46,615 nucleotides of DNA from Clostridium lacusfryxellense (GTDB lineage Bacteria > Bacillota > Clostridia > Clostridiales > Clostridiaceae): NCBI RefSeq assembly GCF_018861735.1, contig NZ_JAHLEB010000040.1, forward strand, positions 1-46,615. The letters are read 5' to 3'. The position numbers and the translations under genes are program-made. Below, in pieces: positions 17,218-26,566 of the stretch. The notes under the pieces were generated by a model that had not been told where the DNA came from, ran no database searches, and worked only from the letters and a program-made list of their open reading frames with translations. How positions within the stretch are numbered: the stretch's first letter is position 1; each line of letters opens with the position of its first letter.

Positions 17218-18060
17218 ATGTCTCAGATAAAGAAAGGTAAAAGGGTAAAAGGGTCAGAAATTATATATGTTACATTAACAATTGTAGCTATAGTATGTTT
17301 CTTCCCATTTATATGGACTATTATCGCATCATCACATACAAATACTCAAATTTTTCAGAGTTCTAAAGCATTTGTTATTGGAAGCAACTCAGTTAAAAAC
17401 TACATTAATCTCATGGCGTTCTCTAATATTTGGAGGAACTTGTTTAATAGTATTTTTATTGCTACAGTATATACGGTTTTGGTCTGTATAATTGATTCTA
17501 TGGCTGCTTTTGCATTTTCTAAATACAAATTTAAAGGAAGGGATGCTCTTTTCTTTATTTGCGTATGTTCTATGTTCATACCGCAGCAAGTTACATTAGT
17601 ACCGCTGTTCATACAGCTCTCAGCAATGAATTTAATTAGCAGTCCCTCAGCAGTTATATTGCCGGCACTAGCTAGTATTTTCGGAGTATTCCTAATGCGT
17701 CAGAACCTTATGGCGTTCCCGGATGAACTTATGGAATCTGCTCGTATTGACGGAGCAAATGATTTTAGGGTATTTTTCCAAATTGTAACACCGACTATGA
17801 AACCCGCATTTACATCATTAGCTATTTTGTCATTTGTTCAACAATGGGGAAATTATTTATGGCCTCTAATTGTTCTAAATACTAAAGAATCGTTTACTAT
17901 CCCACTAGTTTTAGCGTTAATGAGGGCAGGTGGTAACATAGTAGATTATGGTGCTATTATGATTGGAACCGTTATGGCATTGGTTCCAGTACTTATTTTA
18001 TTTTTATTTTTTCAGAAAAATTTTATCCAAGGTATGCTCAGTGGTTCTTTAAAAGGGTAA
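17218..18060 (+). CDS. Sugar ABC transporter permease (MalG-like)
   Basis: A 280-residue CUT1 permease with six transmembrane helices. The EAA-type loop is ELMESARIDGANDFRVFFQIV, and the start SEIIYVTLTIVAIVCFFPFIWTI is typical of MalG-class proteins. It pairs with the upstream permease to form the channel. It is the last gene of this unit, and a terminator follows at 18090. The absence of a nucleotide-binding subunit is common for Gram-positive CUT1 systems that share one ATPase. Confidence 0.88.
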   Translation: MSQIKKGKRVKGSEIIYVTLTIVAIVCFFPFIWTIIASSHTNTQIFQSSKAFVIGSNSVKNYINLMAFSNIWRNLFNSIFIATVYTVLVCIIDSMAAFAFSKYKFKGRDALFFICVCSMFIPQQVTLVPLFIQLSAMNLISSPSAVILPALASIFGVFLMRQNLMAFPDELMESARIDGANDFRVFFQIVTPTMKPAFTSLAILSFVQQWGNYLWPLIVLNTKESFTIPLVLALMRAGGNIVDYGAIMIGTVMALVPVLILFLFFQKNFIQGMLSGSLKG

Positions 18061-18089
18061 GTTCTTAACAAGTCAGTACACAAAAATAT

Positions 18090-18130
18090 AAAACATTTCC
18101 AATGATAATAATATGCGTTGGAAGTGTTTT
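18090..18130 (+). terminator. Terminator of the sugar importer operon
   Basis: AAAACATTTCCAA pairs with TTGGAAGTGTTTT around a 15-base loop, then TTATTTATAT. The DNA from 18131 to 18305 shows nothing further that I can identify. Confidence 0.7.
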
Positions 18131-18309
18131 TATTTATATATATAATTGTTAAAAAATTATATATAATGTATAGTTATTACTTAATTGATTTAAATTATAA
18201 TTAAAGCAATGTATTTGTAAAGTTAAAAAATATTAACATTACAAATATATATTGCATTTTACTCCAACATATTCTATATTTAAGAGAGTATTAATTTTAT
18301 TGGAAAACT

Positions 18310-18400
18310 TTTCCGATCAATAGCAAACTTATCGAAAGATAAGGACGCAAAGCTATAGGGCCTTTCATTTGAATGGCAGCCAGTTACCGAGCTAGAGTTT
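18310..18400 (+). promoter_or_regulatory. Cyclic di-GMP-I (GEMM) riboswitch
   Basis: The GEMM core is clear: ATAGCAAAC, then a P2 stem closed by a GAAA tetraloop (CTTATCGAAAGATAAG), the invariant GGACGCAAAGC (18343-18353), then GGGCC, and GGCAGCCAGTTACCGAGC at 18375-18392. A run of eight T follows at 18398-18405, which may be part of a terminator-type expression platform. It lies about 160 bases upstream of the secreted FN3/DUF3494 protein. Confidence 0.9.
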
Positions 18401-18557
18401 TTTTTGTTGTCCAAAAATTTAAAGAAAAAAATTCTATTGAAAATTTAACGGTTTAGTTTTAAATAAAGTCTAATATTTATTCAAATCTAAGATGAGAGGA
18501 GTAGAGTGGTGTTACCTAGTTTTACAATTTTATAATAAAACAATTAGGGGGAAAATT

Positions 18558-20285
18558 ATGAAAAACAAATCATTCAAAAATTTATTAACATTTTTTTTAA
18601 CTACGATTATGGTATTACTTTCATTTAGCTCAACGTTCGGAACTGTGAAGGCAGAAACACTTCCAATTATTGCATCACCAGCAAATCTTGTTGCTACTGC
18701 TGGAGATTCACAAATCAATTTATCTTGGTCGTCAGTTCAGGGAGCTACTTATTATAATGTTTTTATATCTCAAGATGGGTTAGCATATAACTTAATTAGT
18801 GTTCCTGATACGATAACTACAACAGGTTACAATGTTACTGGGTTAACAAATGGTAAATTGTATTATTTTAAAACATCTGCGACAAATACAGAAGAGGAAA
18901 GTATGTATTCTAATACTGCAAGTCAAACACCATCAGTAAGAACGACTCCAGTAAACCTAGGTACGGCTGGTAATTATGCGGTTTTAGCTAAGACAGGGAT
19001 TTCTACTGTGCCTAATTCTGTCGTTACTGGGAACATAGGGGTTAGTCCAATTGATTCAACTTCAATTACTGGGTTTTCTCTAATAGCGGATTCGACTACT
19101 GAGTTTTCACGTTCAACTCAAATTGTTGGAAAGGCATACGCACCAGACTATGCGTCTCCAACTCCAAGCAATCTTACTACAGCGGTAAGTAACATGGAAA
19201 CAGCGTATACCGATGCCGCTGGAAGAGCTCCTGGTTATACAGAACTGTATACTGGAGACATTAGCGGTCAAACACTTACATCTGGTGTTTATAAGTGGGG
19301 TACTGGTGTCTTAATAAATTCTGATGTCACTCTAAGTGGTGGAGCAAATGATGTTTTCATTTTTCAGATAGCCAAAGGAATTACTCAAGCGAGTGGTACT
19401 AAGATTATCCTAGCAGGTGGTGTGCAAGGCAAAAACATATTCTGGCAAGTGGCACAAACTGTTAAAATTAAATCAGATGCACATTTTGAAGGCACAATAT
19501 TAGGAAAGACAAATGTTGCATTGGGAGCGAATGCATCGATAAATGGCAGATTGCTAGCACAGACAGCAGTTACTTTGATAAAAAGTACAGTGGTGGCTCC
19601 GGATGAGAATGTTGAAGCATCATCGGTAACTACAATGGAAGAATTACAAATGGCATTAGCTGCAGGTATAAAAGATATTACAATTGCTAGTTCAATTCCT
19701 ACAGGTATGAGCACTGTTATTATCCCTTCAGGAACTGTACTTAGGGATTATTATAAAATTGGGTTTGGAAATAAAATAGTAGTAAAAGAAGGCGGAAGTT
19801 TAAGAGTTGGGACTGGGATAGTAAATAATTTAATAGTTGGAAGTGAAAATAGTAACGCAAAGCTAAAACTTAAAAATAATGCAACTTTTACTATTGATGG
19901 GAATGTAAATGATAAAGTTTTGGCATATACACTAAGTGGCGAAGCAACAGTTCAACAACAAAATACTAATCCGTTTGTAGTTGCAGAAAATGAAACATTT
20001 ATAGTTGCAAATGGAGCAACACTCAATGTTGCAGCAGCTACAGATACAGACTTTGAGAATGTACAGCCAGTTTTAAGTGTAGATCCTACAGGTGGTAAAC
20101 TTGTGGTAAATGGAACACTAAATTTATTATCTGGGTCACGTATATTCTTAGGTGATGGGGTTAATAGTATATCAAATACAGGAACTATAAATAACAACGC
20201 AGGAACATATGATGGTTCTGTAATAACTGGTATAGTTGGGATTCTTGACTTGAATCACAATGTAATTGATGTTTCAGGTATATAA
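18558..20285 (+). CDS. Secreted FN3 and ice-binding-like (DUF3494) protein
   Basis: A 575-residue exported protein. The start ATG 18558 follows AGGGGGA. A signal peptide of about 32 residues ends near VKA-ETLP. Next comes a fibronectin type III domain (IASPANLVATAGDSQINLSW to YSNTASQTPS), then a DUF3494 ice-binding-like beta-solenoid (NLGTAGNYAVLAKTGIS, TGNIGVSP, YTGDISGQTLTSGVYKW, VFIFQIA, ILAGGVQGKNIFWQVAQTV). The last 200 residues are a repetitive beta-rich region. There is no LPXTG or other clear wall anchor. It is likely a surface or matrix adhesin, or in a cold-living host an ice-interacting protein. The cyclic-di-GMP riboswitch upstream ties it to the sessile lifestyle switch. Confidence 0.85.
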   Translation: MKNKSFKNLLTFFLTTIMVLLSFSSTFGTVKAETLPIIASPANLVATAGDSQINLSWSSVQGATYYNVFISQDGLAYNLISVPDTITTTGYNVTGLTNGKLYYFKTSATNTEEESMYSNTASQTPSVRTTPVNLGTAGNYAVLAKTGISTVPNSVVTGNIGVSPIDSTSITGFSLIADSTTEFSRSTQIVGKAYAPDYASPTPSNLTTAVSNMETAYTDAAGRAPGYTELYTGDISGQTLTSGVYKWGTGVLINSDVTLSGGANDVFIFQIAKGITQASGTKIILAGGVQGKNIFWQVAQTVKIKSDAHFEGTILGKTNVALGANASINGRLLAQTAVTLIKSTVVAPDENVEASSVTTMEELQMALAAGIKDITIASSIPTGMSTVIIPSGTVLRDYYKIGFGNKIVVKEGGSLRVGTGIVNNLIVGSENSNAKLKLKNNATFTIDGNVNDKVLAYTLSGEATVQQQNTNPFVVAENETFIVANGATLNVAAATDTDFENVQPVLSVDPTGGKLVVNGTLNLLSGSRIFLGDGVNSISNTGTINNNAGTYDGSVITGIVGILDLNHNVIDVSGI

Positions 20286-20308
20286 ATAAATCTTTCATCT
20301 ATATAAAT

Positions 20309-20353
20309 AAATACTCGTATTACCTGTTGCATCGACAGGTAATACGAGTATTT
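20309..20353. terminator. Strong bidirectional terminator
   Basis: AAATACTCGTATTACCTGT and ACAGGTAATACGAGTATTT form a perfect 19-bp stem with a 7-base loop, flanked by A and T tracts. It serves the DUF3494 gene and the facing gene at 20361. Confidence 0.9.
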
Positions 20354-20360
20354 TAATATT

Positions 20361-20852
20361 CTAACACATAACTATAATTTTATAAGGACTAGTTTGAGCG
20401 GGTATACTCTTTGTTGTAGCACCATAGACAACAATTAGATTTCGGTTTGATGGGTTTCCGGTAAATGATTGCCCGTTTTTTAGGGTTATTTGAGTCCAAG
20501 GTGCTATATTTAATTTTAAAGAATTATCACTACTAACTAATTGATTGTTAAAATAGTCTACTTTCACATTTTGATATAGTGAATTTTTTGCCATAACAAT
20601 TGCTCTAAATTGTGGTGGGAAAATAAGAGGAACGGGTGAATTTATATCATAAAATCCAGTTACGATGTCACCACGTGACACCATTACATGGTCTACAAAG
20701 TAAGTATCTGGCTCCACAACAAAATTCACTAAATTTCCATAATTATTTTTTACAGACATTAGTTTATAACATCCTAATCCCTCTCCAGATTCGTCTATTA
20801 AGAAGTCGTTAATCATTGTAACCGTGCCACTAAAAGGCTGAAATTTTTTCAT
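20361..20852 (-). CDS. Conserved clostridial protein of unknown function
   Basis: A 163-residue protein without signal peptide or membrane helix. It is beta-rich, with well-preserved looking segments: PFSGTVTMINDF, GCYKLMSV, NFVVEPDTYFVDH, VSRGDIVTGFYD, and a C-terminal GNPSNRNLIVVYGATTKSIP. This looks like a conserved Firmicute hypothetical whose first half resembles an OB-like barrel. ATG 20852 is chosen because GAGGGA lies 6 bases upstream; a TTG at 20864 sits inside that site. It lies 15 bases after the next gene (20880) on the same strand, so they are probably cotranscribed. Role unknown. Confidence 0.7.
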   Translation of the reverse strand: MKKFQPFSGTVTMINDFLIDESGEGLGCYKLMSVKNNYGNLVNFVVEPDTYFVDHVMVSRGDIVTGFYDINSPVPLIFPPQFRAIVMAKNSLYQNVKVDYFNNQLVSSDNSLKLNIAPWTQITLKNGQSFTGNPSNRNLIVVYGATTKSIPAQTSPYKIIVMC

Positions 20853-20879
20853 TTTATCCCTCAATCCTTTATAACTATT

Positions 20880-21320
20880 TTAAAAACATTGAAAACTACT
20901 AATTTCTCTAAGATCCATTCCAAAATATCTCCAAGCATTTCTATTCCATCGAAAGCCTGCTATAGATTTAGGGCCCACAAATGTAAGCCATGCCCAGAAG
21001 CTGTCACCTCTTCTTGGCCATATATATACCGATCTAAAGCGGCAAGGCCTTATTGCACCCTGGTCTATTGCTAGAGGTGTAGCTCCAAATTGTTGTACTT
21101 TAGGCTGAGATGGTGTAAAGTTTGGAGGCGAAGAAGGGGGTCCACCTTGAGGTCCGCCTGGTGGTCTACCCGGAGGTCCACTTTGAGGCCCTCCTTGTGG
21201 GAAAAATGGAAAAGGGGACATTTGTCTGTAGTAAGGACATGATAATGGGAAATCTTCGGTTTCAAGTTCATAAGTATACGTTGGATTATAAATTTTAATA
21301 CCATCGTCATCAATATACAT
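20880..21320 (-). CDS. Pro/Gly-rich protein with aromatic C-terminal domain
   Basis: A 146-residue protein. Residues 40-75 are a Pro/Gly/Gln low-complexity tract with GGPQ and GGPP repeats. The C-terminal 60 residues carry many Trp, Arg and Phe (FRSVYIWPRRGDSFWAWLTFVG, then SIAGFRWNRNAWRYFGMDL). This C-terminus looks like a recurring domain of small clostridial surface or spore-coat style proteins, but no function is known. It has no signal peptide. GGAG precedes the ATG. It is probably transcribed with the downstream gene at 20361. Confidence 0.7.
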   Translation of the reverse strand: MYIDDDGIKIYNPTYTYELETEDFPLSCPYYRQMSPFPFFPQGGPQSGPPGRPPGGPQGGPPSSPPNFTPSQPKVQQFGATPLAIDQGAIRPCRFRSVYIWPRRGDSFWAWLTFVGPKSIAGFRWNRNAWRYFGMDLREISSFQCF

Positions 21321-21503
21321 TAAATTAGCTCCTAAAAGTATTTACAATATAGTATATGGTAGAATATAGATTTTTGTTATTTAAATTTGTTGATTATTGA
21401 TTATCCACTTTTAGAGACGGTAAGTCCTTGCAATTAGCATGCTTAAGATATAAAATTAAATGAAAATATAGACAAATAAACTGAGTATAAAATAGGAGAT
21501 AAT

Positions 21504-24500
21504 ATGAAGGAAATATTAGAAAAATATAGTACAAGGTTAGTTAATGTTAGTGGTAGAAACAGAAGTCTAGTACTTAAAAAGCTCTATAAAAAAAGAGCCT
21601 TTGATATTACGAGACTTAATGAATTTAATGAAAAAATCAGTGATAAATTAATAAAATTCATAAGTTGTAGAAGTATTGGGGAGATACAGATATCAGAGGA
21701 CCCATGCGAATGGTATACCAACGAATTAAAAAAGTTAAAGGAAGAGAACAAGAAAATTAGTGAGGATGAAATTAAAAAGATAACAGAACTAGAAAATTTT
21801 TCGCAGCTAAAATTAAGTGAACTTGAGAAAAAACTTGAAAGTATGTTTCATGAATCAAATGAGGTGTTAATAAAAAAACAAGAAAGGTATGCAGTGTATT
21901 CTGGTAGCATTAAGGCACTTATAAAAGAAATCAAAAGTACAGAAAAAGAAACGGGAAGGTATGAGTTATATATAGGATACCCTTTTGTAGAAGGGTATTT
22001 TAAAGATAAGACGTTTACAAAAGCACCAATATTTTTATTTCCTATAGAGGTTAATAAAAGGGGAGACAAATGGTATTTAAAAAACAAAGTGGAATCTCTA
22101 GTGATTTTAAATAAGGTATTTTTAATAGGATATGCAAAGTTTAATGAAGAAAAGATAGCAAATATTCAAACTGAATATGATGATTTGTTGAGCTTTGGGG
22201 ATGACTTAATAAGTGGTGTGATTGAAGAATTAAAAAAAGTTAATGTGATAATATCTATGGAAAAATCTGAGGTTATAAAATTTAAAGAGATTGCAAAAGA
22301 CACTGAGCTTAATTACAGGTTAGGGGAACTCGTAATTAAAAATAATATTGTAATGGGACATTTTAGTATAGCGAGCTCTATTTATAATGATTATAAGGAG
22401 ATGGAGAGCAAAGAGTTAAGTAATGATTTATTACGTAAGTTACTTAAAAATGAAGATAACGACAAAAATTGTGAAGATTCAGTTATAAATGATAAAAGTG
22501 AAAGAAAAGATATATTAGAAAAAAACTACTATTTTATTTCTGATTTGGACTATAGTCAAGAAATTGCAGTTAAAAAAGCAGAAGAGAACTCAGAACTAGT
22601 TATTTATGGTCCACCAGGAACAGGCAAATCCCAGACCATAGTAAATATAATTTCACAATATTTAAGTCAAGGTAAAAAGGTACTTATGGTTTCTCAAAAG
22701 AAAGCAGCTTTAGATGTAATTCACAATCGTTGCGCTAAAATTAATTCAAAGATGATAATGTTTAATAAAGATGTAGATAAAAAACAGTTATATTCAACTA
22801 TTGCTAGAAGAATTGAATCACTAGAGATAAAGGAATTAAACACTAATGAGATATCATCTATGGCAACTATTGTAGATCATAAATTAGAAAAGCTTACAGC
22901 ACTAGGAGATGTATTAACTAAAGATCAAAATTTTGGATTAACGTTGCAGGAGATGTATAACACTAATAGAATTATAATGAAAAAAGAGGATGATTTAGAT
23001 AAGTTCTTCAGGGGATTTAGAAAAACATATCCATTTAAAGGGATAGAATATAAAGAGTTAGTTAATATATGTGATTCATTACTCGTGGATAAAAAAGCTC
23101 ACAAGTTTTACAGGCTAAAGGATATAGCAGGGGATAACAAATATTCACTGTATATAAAAGATAATATTGATATTTATGACTTAGAAGATGCCATACATGA
23201 GACAGAAAATTTATTAGAAATATATGAGGATAGTTTAAAGGGGTTAAAAAGTAACATTAAGTATTTATCGTTTTCAAAGGACTTAGCTATCAAAAATGCA
23301 TCCATAATTGAAGGTGCCATGAGGATAAATAAAGACCAGAATGGAAAGCTACTAGAAAAGCTAACAAGTGGTTCAAAATTTAGAATAAGTTATTGGTTAA
23401 ACTTAAAGAAAAATAAAGAACTGGAGAAACAAAATCTATGTCTATTTGAAGAAAAGCAAAAGGAGATTGTTGAAATACTTGAAGCAGAAATCTCCGGTAT
23501 AAAAGAGATAACTAAAAAGCTTGAATTTTTAAAGGTAGTATTAATTTCAGATGAGTTTGATAAATTAATCCAAAACTTTGATAATAGTGAAGTCACTTTA
23601 GGGAGCTTAAGTTTAATACTAAATGTCTTAAATAAATATGATGAAATAAGTTCATTAAAAGGTACAGTTAATGATATTAAGGAAAATCAATTATTAGTAT
23701 TAGAATATGTTTTTTTTAAACAAGGTAATTTTGAAAAAGCATATGATTTATTAACTAAATTACCAGCATTAGCGGCGCAGGTTAATATTTCAGAGTTGCA
23801 ACGTCAATATGCCAGAGAACTTGAGGGAATAGATAATTTTGAAACGATTAGGAAAGAAATTATGTGTGCGATGGTTAACAAGAGAAAAGCTGTGCCGTTG
23901 TATATAAATCAGAAGTGGGATAATATCGCTTTAGAAAATAAAATTCACAACGAAAAACTTTGGAAGGAGATGTACAGACAATGTACTAAAAAGAGTCAAC
24001 TCCTTCATGTTAGGGAGTTTGTTTCAAGATTTTCTGAAAGTATTTTTCAGCTTTACCCCTGTTGGTTACTATCACCTGAGTCGGTTTCAGAGGTTTTACC
24101 CTTAGTAGATGGCCTATTTGATGTAATTATATTTGACGAAGCTTCTCAGATATTCATTGAAGCTGCTGTTCCAACAGTGTATAGAGGTAAAAAGGTAATA
24201 GTTGCAGGCGATGATAAGCAGTTAAGGCCTTCATCAACTTTTAGTAGCAAATATGATGAGGAGGAAGAAGGGGGAGATATAGAAACTGATGCAGCGCTTG
24301 AAGAAGAAAGTCTTTTAGATTTAGCAAAATATAGCTTTAATGCAACGTCACTCTATTATCACTATAGATCTAAATATGATGAACTAATTAATTTTTCTAA
24401 TTATGCCTTCTATGATGGGAAACTAGAGGTTTCGCCAAATACCTGTAAGACGGAGAATGAAGGGGTATCTCCTATAGAAAGAATTAAAGTTTGCGGAAAA

Positions 24501-25406
24501 TGGATTGATAGAACAAATGAGCAGGAGGCAATCGAGGTCGTTGAGTTAATTAAAAATATTTTTAATAGTAGGAAAGAAAATGAAACTGTTGGTATAATCA
24601 CTTTTAATATTACTCAAAGAGATTTAATAGATGACTTATTAGAGATAGAAGCAGGTAAGGACCCTGAATTTGCCAAGCAGTATTTCGCAGAAAGTGATAG
24701 AGTAGAAAACAATGAGGATTTTAGCCTGTTTGTAAAGAACATTGAAAATGTTCAAGGAGATGAGAGAGATATTATAATTTTCTCTACTGCTTACGCAAAA
24801 AATGAAAATGGAAGAGTAACAGCTAGTTTTGGCTCTTTATCTCAAGATGGTGGTGAAAATAGATTAAATGTTGCTATCAGTAGGGCTAAGAAAAAGGTTT
24901 ATCTTGTTACATCTATTGAGCCAGAGGACTTAAATGTAGATGATTCTAAAAACAGAGGGCCTAAGTTATTTAAAAAGTATCTTCAATATGTAAGGGCGGT
25001 TTCAGAAGGTAATAATGAATTAGCTAGAGGAATACTGAATAGTGTATGTGATTCGAAAATTTCGCGTAATGAGGTGATTCATTATGATTCAGATTTTGAA
25101 AATCAAGTTCATGATGCCCTTAAAAAAGAAGGGCTTATTGTTGATACTCAAATTGGAGTATCTGGTTATAAGATAGATCTTGCGATATATGACATGTCAA
25201 GTTCTAAATATATTTTAGGGATTGAATGTGATGGGGCAGCATATCATTCATCCAGATCTGCAAGAGAAAGAGATATTTTTAGGCAGAGATATCTTGAAAG
25301 TAGAGGGTGGAATATCATTAGAATTTGGAGTAAGGATTGGTGGGCGGGTCCTCAGAAAGAAGTAGATAAAATAGTGAGTAGAGTAAATGAAATATTAAAG
25401 AGGTGA
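21504..25406 (+). CDS. SF1 helicase with C-terminal VSR-like nuclease domain
   Basis: A 1300-residue cytosolic protein. Residues 1-360 are helical and charged. The SF1 motor follows, with Walker A GPPGTGKS (about 369-376), motif II DEAS (about 878), GDDKQLRPS (about 901), VQGDERDIIIFST (about 1082) and VAISRAKKKVYLVTS (about 1125). The insert at about 430-850 is coiled and divergent. Residues 1190-1300 form a VSR/DUF559-type endonuclease: KIDLAI (catalytic Asp near 1224), GIECDGAAYHSS, RQRYLESRGWNIIRIW. Such helicase-nuclease fusions are associated with phage defence or DNA repair; the role here is inferred. The alpha/beta hydrolase gene begins 7 bases after the stop. Confidence 0.82.
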   Translation: MKEILEKYSTRLVNVSGRNRSLVLKKLYKKRAFDITRLNEFNEKISDKLIKFISCRSIGEIQISEDPCEWYTNELKKLKEENKKISEDEIKKITELENFSQLKLSELEKKLESMFHESNEVLIKKQERYAVYSGSIKALIKEIKSTEKETGRYELYIGYPFVEGYFKDKTFTKAPIFLFPIEVNKRGDKWYLKNKVESLVILNKVFLIGYAKFNEEKIANIQTEYDDLLSFGDDLISGVIEELKKVNVIISMEKSEVIKFKEIAKDTELNYRLGELVIKNNIVMGHFSIASSIYNDYKEMESKELSNDLLRKLLKNEDNDKNCEDSVINDKSERKDILEKNYYFISDLDYSQEIAVKKAEENSELVIYGPPGTGKSQTIVNIISQYLSQGKKVLMVSQKKAALDVIHNRCAKINSKMIMFNKDVDKKQLYSTIARRIESLEIKELNTNEISSMATIVDHKLEKLTALGDVLTKDQNFGLTLQEMYNTNRIIMKKEDDLDKFFRGFRKTYPFKGIEYKELVNICDSLLVDKKAHKFYRLKDIAGDNKYSLYIKDNIDIYDLEDAIHETENLLEIYEDSLKGLKSNIKYLSFSKDLAIKNASIIEGAMRINKDQNGKLLEKLTSGSKFRISYWLNLKKNKELEKQNLCLFEEKQKEIVEILEAEISGIKEITKKLEFLKVVLISDEFDKLIQNFDNSEVTLGSLSLILNVLNKYDEISSLKGTVNDIKENQLLVLEYVFFKQGNFEKAYDLLTKLPALAAQVNISELQRQYARELEGIDNFETIRKEIMCAMVNKRKAVPLYINQKWDNIALENKIHNEKLWKEMYRQCTKKSQLLHVREFVSRFSESIFQLYPCWLLSPESVSEVLPLVDGLFDVIIFDEASQIFIEAAVPTVYRGKKVIVAGDDKQLRPSSTFSSKYDEEEEGGDIETDAALEEESLLDLAKYSFNATSLYYHYRSKYDELINFSNYAFYDGKLEVSPNTCKTENEGVSPIERIKVCGKWIDRTNEQEAIEVVELIKNIFNSRKENETVGIITFNITQRDLIDDLLEIEAGKDPEFAKQYFAESDRVENNEDFSLFVKNIENVQGDERDIIIFSTAYAKNENGRVTASFGSLSQDGGENRLNVAISRAKKKVYLVTSIEPEDLNVDDSKNRGPKLFKKYLQYVRAVSEGNNELARGILNSVCDSKISRNEVIHYDSDFENQVHDALKKEGLIVDTQIGVSGYKIDLAIYDMSSSKYILGIECDGAAYHSSRSARERDIFRQRYLESRGWNIIRIWSKDWWAGPQKEVDKIVSRVNEILKR

Positions 25407-25412
25407 AGATTT

Positions 25413-26255
25413 GTGGGATTTTGGTTGAAGAAGATTAATTTAATAATAAATAATAAAAAAGTTATTTGTTTAAAAAAGGTTGAGCGTAATCCAAAATATA
25501 ATACAGTTATTATTCTCACTGGGGCAGGCACACAGGCCACAAATTATGCTATATTTGCAAAGCAATTTAAGGAAACCGAAGTTATTATAATTAATACTCC
25601 TGGACATGGATTTGGTAAATCATTAACGCAGGGAGAAGCATTAACCGATGGAAATGATTTGGTCGATTTTCAAGTGAATGTAATTAAACAGTTAATTAAG
25701 GAAAAGCGTTGCTCGTGTAAAATTACACTGCTTGGTTACTCTATTGGTGGAATGACACTTCTAAACATTATTAATAGAAAACTATTAGATGAGAATGTAT
25801 TCCTTTGTTTGTTATTTGCTAGCGCAAGATTTACAAGACATGATAATGAAGTTATTAAAGGGTTATTCAATAAAGAAACTAAAACATTTAATACAAAATC
25901 ACTAATTGAGAAGAATTGTACAAACAAAACGCCTTGGTATATTAAATATCTAAACCCAAACATGATATCCGTTTTATCAACTACTTGTTATGCTGACTTT
26001 CTACAATGTGATAGCATGAATGAAATTTCAAAAAATGAACTAATGATAGAAAATAACAAGAGAATTATCGCATTTTTAGGTGAAAATGATTTTTTCTTTA
26101 GCGAAGAAGAGATGCGTAAAACGATTAAAAATTTTAAAAATAGAACATTTATATCTTTAAAAGATTATGGACATTTGTTTATATTAGAAAGGCCAATTAA
26201 AGCAGGTAAACTTGTATTTAAAGCTATAAAAGAAGATACTTTAAAGTCATCTTGA
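25413..26255 (+). CDS. Alpha/beta hydrolase
   Basis: A 280-residue protein with an alpha/beta hydrolase fold. It has the nucleophile elbow GYSIGG with Ser110, a candidate acid in GENDFFF (Asp226) and the histidine in DYGHLF (His254). There is no signal peptide, so it is cytosolic. It starts at GTG 25413, and its ribosome binding site AGGTGA overlaps the stop of the helicase gene, so the two are translationally coupled. It would cleave an ester or similar bond in a small molecule or lipid. A strong terminator follows. The coupling to a helicase-nuclease is unexplained. Confidence 0.75.
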   Translation: MGFWLKKINLIINNKKVICLKKVERNPKYNTVIILTGAGTQATNYAIFAKQFKETEVIIINTPGHGFGKSLTQGEALTDGNDLVDFQVNVIKQLIKEKRCSCKITLLGYSIGGMTLLNIINRKLLDENVFLCLLFASARFTRHDNEVIKGLFNKETKTFNTKSLIEKNCTNKTPWYIKYLNPNMISVLSTTCYADFLQCDSMNEISKNELMIENNKRIIAFLGENDFFFSEEEMRKTIKNFKNRTFISLKDYGHLFILERPIKAGKLVFKAIKEDTLKSS

Positions 26256-26292
26256 AAATGCGTTCTAAGAAGGACCTATATTCTGATTTGTT

Positions 26293-26331
26293 AATAAGCG
26301 TACATCTATTCAAAATAGATGTGCGCTTATT
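26293..26331 (+). terminator. Terminator of the helicase-hydrolase operon
   Basis: AATAAGCGTACATCTATT pairs with AATAGATGTGCGCTTATT (one G-U pair) around a 3-base loop, followed by TTAAAG. Confidence 0.85.
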
Positions 26332-26432
26332 TTAAAGTAGAATAAAATAAATTTTGCATAAAAAAAGATCTTATGACATATATACTATATACGGACTCAA
26401 TAAACAATTAATTGAAACTTTTAAAATAAAAC

Positions 26433-26461
26433 TTGCATTTTTAAAACTATGATGATAAAAT
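26433..26461 (+). promoter_or_regulatory. Predicted sigma-A promoter of the peptide importer
   Basis: TTGCAT (26433-26438) and TAAAAT (26456-26461) are separated by exactly 17 bases, about 105 bases before the binding-protein start. No CodY or other operator was recognised between 26332 and 26566. Confidence 0.5.
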
Positions 26462-26566
26462 AACTAAATAAATACGTAATGCTTTAAAGTTTATTGTGGT
26501 TAAAAATATGAAATATATAGAAAAGAAAACTAAGAAAGTTAGACAATTCGGGGGGGCAAATAAATT

